A stretch of 9,559 nucleotides of DNA from Gp13-AA77 sp036521995. GTDB lineage: Bacteria > Acidobacteriota > Terriglobia > UBA7540. Of this stretch, positions 1 to 5,116 are shown piece by piece. A program made the position numbers and the translations under genes. Within the stretch, counting starts at the first letter, position 1. Every line of letters begins with the position of its first letter. The notes under the pieces are model-generated. The model searched no databases and was not told the origin of the DNA. It worked only from the letters and a program-made list of their open reading frames with translations. The DNA is taken from NCBI GenBank assembly GCA_036521995.1, contig DATDGR010000265.1, positions 1-9,559 on the forward strand, written 5' to 3'.

Positions 1-132
1 GCGGGGCTTGCCACAGCGTTTGTAGCGCTCGATGAGGGAACCGCGCAGGACCGCTTTGAGCGGGGGCAATTGGCGCAGGAGCGCTTGGCGGCGCTTTCGC
101 AAGGCGGCGGTGGTCTGCTTCGACGTTTTCAT
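1..132 (-). CDS. DUF6788-like protein, N-terminal part (runs off left edge)
   Basis: The minus strand from the ATG at 132 is open to the window edge and gives 44 residues: a basic start (MKTSKQTTAALRKRR) followed by LPPLKAVLRGSLIERYKRCGKP. The GSL-x-ER-Y-x-x-CGKP block is what I remember from the start of the DUF6788 family, small proteins of unknown function with a Cys-rich centre that often sit beside transposase or recombinase genes. The gene lies 33 bases downstream of the DUF5372-like gene on the same strand, so the two are probably co-transcribed. No good ribosome binding site precedes the ATG. The strong one (AAAGGAG, 180-174) serves an ATG at 166 in a different frame. Family assignment is from memory; the function is unknown and the C-terminal part is not visible. 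Confidence 0.55.
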   Translation of the reverse strand, partial: MKTSKQTTAALRKRRQALLRQLPPLKAVLRGSLIERYKRCGKPR

Positions 133-165
133 CGGACCACGCTAGCAACTGGTCTGACAATAGCA

Positions 166-492
166 TCAGGAATCTCCTTTGTCAATCCTTTTTTGCGGGT
201 CTTTTCCGAGGGAGGAGGGGCTGGATGCGGGCAGGGCATCCAATAAGGCGACGAGTTCGAAAAGGCACTCGGCCGCGAGGCGGTGCGGCGGCAGGGTTAA
301 CGAGTCATACGGGGTGGGATCAGCCCAGTCGGTCCACTCGCGCGGAATGCTGAGGGTACCACGCTCCAGCCCACGGAGAATGAGCGTGTCGACCCCGGCG
401 ACGCGCCGTTTCTTGAGAACTTCAAATCGCCGACCCCGCAGCGGGTGGAAGGGATGGGAGATTTCTGCCCATCCCAAAGGCGAGCGGTTCAC
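166..492 (-). CDS. DUF5372-like protein of mobile DNA
   Basis: About 108 residues if started at GTG 492. The start region ISHPFHPLRGRRFEVL, the middle SIPREWTDWADPTPYDSL and a C-terminal helix (LAAECLFELVALLDAL) match my memory of DUF5372, a family of unknown function common in accessory DNA near recombinases and transposases. Start choice: the frame stays open to a TTG at 525, but the DNA above about 490 still resembles repA in another frame, so the true start is probably the GTG at 492, which overlaps a repA-frame stop as GTGA, or the TTG at 477. The stop at 168-166 overlaps an ATG (TGATG) that has a strong AAAGGAG upstream. The basic, Trp-containing composition might suit nucleic-acid contact, but that is only a guess. 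Confidence 0.6.
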   Translation of the reverse strand: MNRSPLGWAEISHPFHPLRGRRFEVLKKRRVAGVDTLILRGLERGTLSIPREWTDWADPTPYDSLTLPPHRLAAECLFELVALLDALPASSPSSLGKDPQKRIDKGDS

Positions 493-766
493 CAGTGCAG
501 TCTGCTCTGACCGTCGGCAGACCAAACTGAGGGTGAGCGGTGATCTGAAGGAAGAAGTTGCCGCTGTGCCTGCTGTGGCAGAGTTGGCTTTGAGGCGGCC
601 TGCGTAATGGGATGCCGCAAAGGATAAAGGGTCGAGCGTTATAAGCGAGTTGCTGCTTCCTTTCGTCGCGCTGTTCGCGCACGAGGTGAATGGCTTCCAG
701 CTGTCTGAATCGTCGGGTGCTGAGGGTGACGGTCGCGGGCGTCAGATGTTGAGAAAGGACGGACAT
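489..766 (-). pseudogene. Plasmid RepA-like replication initiator, N-terminal remnant
   Basis: Reading from ATG 766 gives about 80 residues with RRFRQLEAIHLVREQRDE, LAYNARPFILCGIPLRRPP, SGNFFLQITAHPQFGLP. I recognise the ARPF-x-LCG-x-P-x-RRPP and G-x-FFL-x-I-x-x-HP-x-FGLP blocks from plasmid replication initiators of the RepA type, where FGLP is normally followed by (Y/F)GQDRLIPIW. Here the reading frame drifts, but the neighbouring frame continues as GQSRLHW and then a stop at 491-489, exactly as if one base were lost from the Tyr codon after GLP. The rest of the initiator (normally well over 200 residues) is absent and is replaced by the DUF5372-like gene. It is therefore a truncated, frameshifted relic of a replicon and is most likely non-functional. 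Family call is from memory. Confidence 0.6.
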
Positions 767-971
767 AGGGCGGTGCTCGAAGCGTGGATCGCTGGATGAG
801 TCGCAGGGAACGATCGAGGATCATCCGCCAGATTCCTTGTCATCTTGACCTGACCCGGGTTCAGCTGAACGTGAGGCCGGGTTGCGCCTGGGTTGCGGAT
901 TTCGCCCGACTTGTTTGGAAGTTGCCGAGGTAAGCTGTTGATCTGATTGAGAATCAATGGTGGGATCTAAA

Positions 972-1024
972 CTTAGGATCTGGTCCCGCAAGGGGTGGGG
1001 GTTCGAGTCCCCCCTTTCGCACCA
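972..1024 (+). other. 3' fragment of tRNA-Leu (anticodon TAG), probable integrase attachment core
   Basis: The segment has everything expected of the 3' part of a tRNA-Leu. There is an anticodon loop CTTAGGA (972-978) with TAG at 974-976, and a 3' anticodon stem TCTGG (979-983). A long variable arm TCCC-GCAA-GGGG (984-995) identifies a class II tRNA. The T-stem/loop is GGGGG-TTCGAGT-CCCCC (997-1013). The 3' acceptor strand is CTTTCGC and the encoded end is ACCA (1014-1024). A whole tRNA would need GCGAAAG about 85-90 bases before the end, plus a D-arm and the 5' stem CCAGA. None of these is present; the bases before the loop read CTAAA. Anticodon-loop-to-CCA fragments are typical duplicated cores left by tyrosine integrases, and an integrase relic lies 66 bases away. 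Confidence 0.7.
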
Positions 1025-1089
1025 GCCTTTCTTTTGCACACTTTGAGGCGAATCACTCGATGAACAGTCTTGGTCACGTTGCTCCTCCC

Positions 1090-1267
1090 TTACTTGTGGC
1101 TGGCGGATTGTCGCGCACCTGTTGTTGCATCGAGCCGGTCGATAAAGCGAACACTCCGGCCGCGGGACCAAATAGACACACCTGCCGGCTGTGATCCGGA
1201 TAGAGCTATGGCCCATTTCCGCCGGCGCAACCGCCGACTGTGCGAGAGACAATTCGAATGGGTCGCG
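1090..1267 (-). pseudogene. Tyrosine integrase, frameshifted C-terminal remnant
   Basis: On the minus strand one frame reads RDPFELSLAQSAVAPAE followed by MGHSSIRIT and, after six residues, YLVP. The next frame continues with GRSVRFIDRLDATT to a TAA at 1092-1090. Joined, these follow the C-terminal pattern of phage-type tyrosine recombinases: RHTFASLLIQ, then (L/M)GHSSI-x-x-T-x-D-x-YGHLVPG, then RLD. A 1-base frameshift falls in the GC run around 1153-1165. At the expected catalytic position (YGHLVP) the frame gives CVYLVP, so the nucleophilic tyrosine is lost or displaced. The N-terminal and central domains are missing. Transcription would run toward the tRNA-Leu fragment, the usual layout for integrases that insert at tRNA 3' ends. 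Recognition is by eye from short motifs. Confidence 0.6.
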
Positions 1268-1362
1268 GGAACTGGCTGTGGCGGCTGCCTGGCGTCGTCC
1301 GGCGAATTGAGTGAAAGAGTGTAGTCGCTAATTCCTTCCAAAGTTTCATCTGTGCCGGATCA

Positions 1363-1370
1363 TGTAAAAT
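1363..1370 (+). promoter_or_regulatory. Possible extended -10 element upstream of the helicase gene
   Basis: TGTAAAAT at 1363-1370 resembles an extended -10 box (TG followed directly by TAAAAT) about 77 bases before the helicase start, in an otherwise GC-rich stretch. No convincing TTGACA-like -35 box lies 16-18 bases upstream. The usual one-base gap between TG and the hexamer is absent, so this is a weak call. Confidence 0.22.
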
Positions 1371-1446
1371 AACAATGGGCCGCAAGGTCATGGAGACCAC
1401 GACCGGCTCAATCGTCAGTCATCAATCGTGAACCGTCAAGGGTGGG

Positions 1447-3708
1447 ATGTCTGATCTTCTCGACCAACTGAACAGCGAGCAACGCGCGGTCGCTGAGCAG
1501 ACCGAGGGACCGCTGCTGGTGCTGGCCGGCGCCGGAAGCGGCAAGACCCGCGCCGTCACCTATCGCATTGCTCACCTGATTGAGTCCCACGGCGTTTCGC
1601 CCTGGAGTATCCTGGCCGTCACCTTCACCAACAAAGCTGCTGAGCAGATGCGCGAACGCGTGGCCCGTCTGCTGTCTGAGGCTGATCCGGGCGATGATAG
1701 TGGCCGGAGCTACAGCGGAGGGATCGACGGGCGCTCCCGGCCGCAGATTTTCACCTTTCACTCCCTCTGCGTCCGGCTGCTAAGGCGGGAGATCGAGCGC
1801 CTGGGTTACAGCCGCGACTTTGCAATTTACGATGACGACGACCAGACCAAGCTGGTGAAGTCCTGTCTCGCCGAACTTGGCCTGACCGACCGCGCCTTTT
1901 CGCCGCGACTGGCGCTGGCCCGCATCAGCTACGCCAAGAATCATGGCATCAGCGCCGCGGAGATGTATCAGGACGCACGCGATCCGGACACGGAGAAACT
2001 GGCGTCGGTCTACGAGCGCTATCAGAAGCGGTTGCGCGCGGCTAACGCCCTCGATTTTGACGACCTGCTGCTCAAGACGGTGGATCTGTTCGACAAGTCG
2101 CCGGATGTGGCGGAGTCGTACAGCCGGCGCTTCCGTTACATCCACGTCGACGAATACCAGGACACCAATCGCGTGCAGTACCGCCTGATCCAGCACCTCA
2201 CGCGCGCCCACCACAACATCTGCGCCGTCGGGGACGAAGACCAGTCGATTTATCGCTGGCGTGGGGCGAGCATCGAGAACATTCTGAGCTTTGAGAAGGA
2301 CTTCCGCGAGGCCAAGGTCTTGCGGCTCGAGCGCAATTACCGGTCCACCCAGGTGATCCTGGATGGAGCTTCGGCGGTAGTGAGTCGCAACCGGGCTCGC
2401 AAGGGCAAGAAGCTGTGGACCGAGCGCAAGATCGGCCGCCCGATCGGACTCTACCGGGCCGTCGACGCGGAGGAAGAGGCCGATTTCGTCGCCGGACAAG
2501 TGGCGGAAGCATTGGTGGACCCGGGCGCAACCGTGGGCGTGCTCTATCGCACCAACGCGCAGTCACGGCTGCTCGAAGAGGCGATGCGGGCGAGGCAGAT
2601 TGCGTACCGCCTAGTGGGCGGATTCAGCTTCTACGCTCGGGCCGAAATCAGGGACGCGCTGGCTTACGCCCGGCTGGCGGTCAACCGGCGCGATACCGCC
2701 GCCTTTCTGCGTGTCATCAACACGCCACCGCGGGGCATCGGCGAGACCACACTGGCCCAACTCGAGCTGATCGCGCGGGAGAGCCAATTGACGCTCTGGG
2801 AGGCTCTCGAAGAGAGTCTGGCTCGTGCGCGTGAGAATCCCAGCCGGTCCTCGCGGGCCCTCAAGAGTTTCCAACAATTGATTCTGGCGCTAGCCGAAGA
2901 TTACGGGCGGTTGGGGCTCAGCGAATTCTTCAGCAGCATTCTCGAGAAGACCGGGTATCTGGACATGCTCAAGGCTGAGGACTCGCCCGAGGCCGAAGGA
3001 CGAATCGAGAACCTGGAGGAACTCGTCAATGCTGCGGCCGAGACGGAAGAAAGCGGCGAGGAGCTGACGGCTTTCCTGGACCGCGCCGCCCTCGTCTCCG
3101 ATACCGACCAGATCGACGAGCGGGCGCGTGTCACCCTGATGACCCTGCACAGCGCCAAGGGCCTGGAGTTTTCCGTCGTAATGATGTCGGGCCTGGAGGA
3201 AGGGCTGCTGCCGCACAAGCTCTCTCTGGACGATGACGCCGCCCTCGAGGAGGAACGCCGTCTGTGCTACGTGGGCATGACGCGCGCCAAGGACCGTCTG
3301 GCGCTTACATCCGCCGCCACGCGCCGCTTCTACGGAGAAGACGGGCGGCAAAGCACGCGCCGTTCCCGTTTTCTGTCTGAACTACCCGGCGAGTTCACCG
3401 AACGTCTCAACGAGTCCGGCAGGGGCCACGTACGCTGGGAGGGCGCCTTCAATTCCAAGGAATCCATCGAGCGCTTCCTTTACACCAACGGCTTCAACGA
3501 AAGAATCGAAAAGAGCCGCCCTAGCCCCCCGCGGCCGCAGCCGGGCGCCAAGTGGCGGCGCGGCAGCCGGGTGCGGCATCCGAAATACGGCGTGGGCACG
3601 ATTCTGGCTTGCGAAGGACACGGCGACGACGAAAAACTGACGGTGAGCTTCCCGGGTTACGGAGCCAAGAGGCTGATGCTGCGCTTCGCTACGCTGGAGA
3701 AGATGTAG
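1447..3708 (+). CDS. pcrA: ATP-dependent 3'-5' DNA helicase, PcrA/UvrD family
   Basis: A 753-residue superfamily 1A helicase that unwinds DNA with 3'-5' polarity using ATP, acting in nucleotide excision repair, replication-fork upkeep and removal of RecA or stalled RNA polymerase. All motifs are intact: Walker A GAGSGKT (28-34), motif Ia VTFTNKAAEQMRERV, motif II DEYQDT (235-240), motif III GDEDQSIYRWRG (262-273), motif IV NYRST (297-301), motif V TLMTLHSAKGLEF (563-575) and motif VI EERRLCYVGMTRAKD (602-616). The C-terminus has the basic tudor-like fold that PcrA/UvrD uses to bind RNA polymerase (WRRGSRVRHPKYGVGTIL, about 703-720). The length is normal. The ATG is preceded by AGGGTGGG and the Q-motif follows at once (LNSEQRAV), which fixes the start. 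One oddity is a Gly/Ser/Asp-rich loop at about 78-100 before the TFHSLC motif. It stands alone between mobile-element debris and a repeat-bearing spacer. Confidence 0.95.
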   Translation: MSDLLDQLNSEQRAVAEQTEGPLLVLAGAGSGKTRAVTYRIAHLIESHGVSPWSILAVTFTNKAAEQMRERVARLLSEADPGDDSGRSYSGGIDGRSRPQIFTFHSLCVRLLRREIERLGYSRDFAIYDDDDQTKLVKSCLAELGLTDRAFSPRLALARISYAKNHGISAAEMYQDARDPDTEKLASVYERYQKRLRAANALDFDDLLLKTVDLFDKSPDVAESYSRRFRYIHVDEYQDTNRVQYRLIQHLTRAHHNICAVGDEDQSIYRWRGASIENILSFEKDFREAKVLRLERNYRSTQVILDGASAVVSRNRARKGKKLWTERKIGRPIGLYRAVDAEEEADFVAGQVAEALVDPGATVGVLYRTNAQSRLLEEAMRARQIAYRLVGGFSFYARAEIRDALAYARLAVNRRDTAAFLRVINTPPRGIGETTLAQLELIARESQLTLWEALEESLARARENPSRSSRALKSFQQLILALAEDYGRLGLSEFFSSILEKTGYLDMLKAEDSPEAEGRIENLEELVNAAAETEESGEELTAFLDRAALVSDTDQIDERARVTLMTLHSAKGLEFSVVMMSGLEEGLLPHKLSLDDDAALEEERRLCYVGMTRAKDRLALTSAATRRFYGEDGRQSTRRSRFLSELPGEFTERLNESGRGHVRWEGAFNSKESIERFLYTNGFNERIEKSRPSPPRPQPGAKWRRGSRVRHPKYGVGTILACEGHGDDEKLTVSFPGYGAKRLMLRFATLEKM

Positions 3709-3743
3709 CGATGGGCATAGGGCTCCGTTTTAAGAAAAGGATG

Positions 3744-3789
3744 TTTTTGAGGAAACGAACCCGTCATGTTATTGAAAACAAAGGGTCGG
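3744..3789 (+). repeat. 46-bp direct repeat, copy 1
   Basis: This copy starts with TTTTTGAGGAAACGAACCCG and ends with AAAGGGTCGG. It matches the copy at 4009-4054 at 43 of 46 positions with no gaps, the three differences all lying in the 3' half. The copies are 265 bases apart. Length and similarity argue for a recent duplication or a dispersed intergenic repeat rather than chance. Confidence 0.85.
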
Positions 3790-3804
3790 ACTCGAAACAA
3801 CCTT

Positions 3805-3834
3805 CAAAACGGGGCCGAAAAGGGCCCTGTTTTG
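3805..3834 (+). terminator. Strong hairpin downstream of the helicase gene
   Basis: CAAAACGGGGCC (3805-3816) pairs with GGCCCTGTTTTG (3823-3834) across a 6-base loop GAAAAG. All 12 positions pair, one of them as G-U. It starts 97 bases after the helicase stop. The GC core is flanked by an A-tract on the left and a T-tract on the right, the look of a factor-independent terminator that could work in both directions. The T-tract is short (four Ts) and itself paired, so termination strength is uncertain. Confidence 0.5.
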
Positions 3835-3909
3835 ACACAAATGAAGGGTGAAATAGCAGGTTTTGGAGAGGGATTCGACGGCTTGACGAGGCTTCGGACT
3901 TCTGTTTCG

Positions 3910-3980
3910 CCACCGAGAACGCAGAAGGCACGGAGGTCAAAAGGGGTGTTCTTCCTCAGTGGTTTCCGTGCTCTCCGTGG
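3910..3980. repeat. Imperfect inverted repeat of the CACGGAG type
   Basis: The left arm 3910-3936 (starts CCACCGAGAACGCAG, ends CACGGAGG) and right arm 3954-3980 (starts CCTCAGTGG, ends CTCTCCGTGG) are reverse complements at 20 of 27 positions across a 17-base loop. The arms resemble the CCACGGAG/CTCCGTGG palindromes scattered between genes in many environmental bacterial genomes. Transcribed, it could form a long bulged stem. It lies between the two direct-repeat copies and may have arrived with them. Confidence 0.6.
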
Positions 3981-4008
3981 TGAAAGCTTCTGACTCCTGA
4001 CTTCTGCT

Positions 4009-4054
4009 TTTTTGAGGAAACGAACCCGTCATGTGATTGAAAATAAAGGATCGG
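4009..4054 (+). repeat. 46-bp direct repeat, copy 2
   Basis: Second copy of the repeat at 3744-3789, with differences T to G, C to T and G to A in the 3' half. It is preceded by a CTTCTGACTCCTGACTTCTG tract ending in a run of six Ts. Confidence 0.85.
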
Positions 4055-4233
4055 CGGTTGGAGACTCGACGGAAAGCGAGCCCAAAACGCACTCAAAGAG
4101 ACGGTTAACGGCGCTGGACGGCAGAAATCTGGCACCGGCAGTAGTGGTCGCCGCCCGGCGAAGAACCGTATGAAAAAGCGGGACTTATTTGCGACGGCGA
4201 AGGCTGATTAGCGGTATGATCCGTGGTTCGACC

Positions 4234-4837
4234 ATGAGTGAATGTTTCTGGCCGAGGGTGCTCGGACTGATGGCTGTGCTGGCGCTGGCGAGGCCGGCGG
4301 CCGCGCAGATGTTCGCCAGCCAAGTGCTGGCCGGGGTGAGTCAGGCCTACGGAAGCCTCCAGTCCTACCAGATCGTCGCTGAAGAAGACGTAATTGCGAG
4401 ATTCGGCCAAAGCGCGGCGAGCAGCCAGACCAAGCTTTCGCTGACCGCGGATGGCCCAGGGAAAATCCGACTGGACCGCGAGGACGGCGGTGGGCGGCTG
4501 ATCGTCGTCAGCAACGGAGAAGCCACCTGGACGTTCGTCCCGAGCCTGCACCAATATACACGTCAAGACGTCGCTGTCGATTTGAGCGGCGACGAGGAAA
4601 GTTCCGACGACCCCGTTTCCCAGGCCACAAACATCCTGATCGACCGCTATCGCAGCATAGACCGCTTGGCGCGGCGACCCGGGAGCGCGATGATCGGATC
4701 AAGACTGAGGATCGGAGAGTTGACTGACCGTGGTGGTAGTCAACCGACAAGGCATGATCACCGCGCGGTACGTCGGTGGTCGTAGCGAAAATCAGCTGAC
4801 GGCCGCACTGAGGTCTGCCGGACTGGAAGCTGAATGA
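4234..4837 (+). pseudogene. Exported LolA-like/redoxin protein with an internal deletion
   Basis: From ATG 4234 the product starts with a signal peptide (hydrophobic LGLMAVLALA, then ARPAAAQ). It continues as a LolA/DUF2092-like beta-rich domain: VSQAYGSLQSYQIVAEED, GPGKIRLDREDGG, LIVVSNGEATWTFVPSLHQY. The sense of the frame is lost around 4700-4725. In the next frame, 4724-4837 reads LTVVVVNRQGMITARYVGGR, then SENQLTAALRSAGLEAE and a stop. That is the expected C-terminal strand and helix of a TlpA/redoxin thioredoxin fold (PTLVVVNRQGxI...L..AGL). I remember full-length acidobacterial proteins with exactly this order, a LolA-like N-terminal domain followed by a redoxin domain with a WCGPC centre. 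Here the end of the first domain and nearly all of the second, including WCGPC, are missing. The frame change makes it a pseudogene, or a gene for a truncated secreted protein ending at 4785. In-frame upstream starts exist at 4216 (ATG) and 4189 (TTG). Confidence 0.62.
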
Positions 4838-4891
4838 ACCGGCTTCGCCGGGATGTGGTTGCGGCTGGCTTAGCTGAGATAAAGGATAGAA

Positions 4892-5044
4892 ATGAACACC
4901 AAAAGTGTCGGAGACAAGGCAGAACGTAAGAAGCTCAAACGTATCGCTCGCAAGAAGCGCCCGCCTAAGCCCAAGCGCGCGGACCCGCGAGGCTCGCACA
5001 AGCCGAAGGTTAAGAAGCGGGGTCCGAGCGCCAGCAAGCGATAA
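4892..5044 (+). CDS. Small, very basic protein of unknown function (50 aa)
   Basis: ATG 4892 is preceded by a clear ribosome binding site (AAAGGA, 4881-4886). The 50-residue product opens MNTKSVGDKAERKKLKRIAR and ends GPSASKR. It has 14 Lys, 8 Arg, 1 His and only 3 acidic residues, with no Cys, Trp, Tyr or Phe. The C-terminal half is rich in Pro and Gly (RPPKPKRADPRGSHKP), so it is likely disordered. Such composition suits RNA, DNA or ribosome contact, but I do not recognise the family. The gene is too short for many gene callers. It lies 73 bases before the permease on the same strand and 54 bases after the broken LolA-redoxin gene. The ribosome binding site and Lys/Arg-rich reading frame favour a real gene; the protein is unconfirmed. 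Confidence 0.55.
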   Translation: MNTKSVGDKAERKKLKRIARKKRPPKPKRADPRGSHKPKVKKRGPSASKR

Positions 5045-5116
5045 CCGGCTTCCGAGGACGGGTAAGCCAGTGTGCTCTGTCCCGGCGACGAAGGAAGCCG
5101 CAGGACGGGAGAACCG

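Larger units (their letters stand above)
3709..4233 (+). other. Gene-poor spacer with repeats
   Basis: No convincing gene lies in these 525 bases. The open frames here begin inside the helicase 3' end or inside a repeat copy, and their translations show no recognisable motif. The second copy of the direct repeat has a TGA in the frame opened by the first. The stretch holds a strong hairpin, two copies of a 46-bp direct repeat and an imperfect inverted repeat, listed separately. A TATGAT hexamer at 4215-4220 could be a -10 box for the following broken gene, but it has no matching -35 box. Confidence 0.6.

Noticed and set aside
179..607. 142-codon plus-strand frame over the left part
   Set aside because: It lies opposite the DUF5372-like and RepA-like reading frames, which have recognisable motifs; the plus-strand translation has none.
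821..1252. 143-codon minus-strand frame whose translation includes WCERGDSNPHPLRDQIL
   Set aside because: That peptide is the reverse strand of the tRNA-Leu 3' fragment read in frame, a known artefact at integrase ends. Only the first part (GHSSIRIT) is meaningful, as part of the integrase relic.
1780..2499. 239-codon minus-strand frame inside the helicase gene
   Set aside because: The opposite strand encodes intact helicase motifs over the same bases; the minus-strand translation matches nothing I know.
3766..3993. 75-codon plus-strand frame in the spacer
   Set aside because: It begins within the first direct-repeat copy and runs through the hairpin and inverted repeat. The second copy stops in the same frame, so the frame is not conserved between copies.
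3744..4054. CRISPR array
   Set aside because: There are only two repeat copies, the interval is 219 bases, and no cas genes are nearby.
4170..4211. 13-codon frame MKKRDLFATAKAD before the broken LolA-redoxin gene
   Set aside because: It is very short with no clear ribosome binding site; a leader peptide cannot be supported.
4839..4851. CCGGC-TTC-GCCGG hairpin after the broken gene as a terminator
   Set aside because: Five base pairs with no following T-run; too weak to call.
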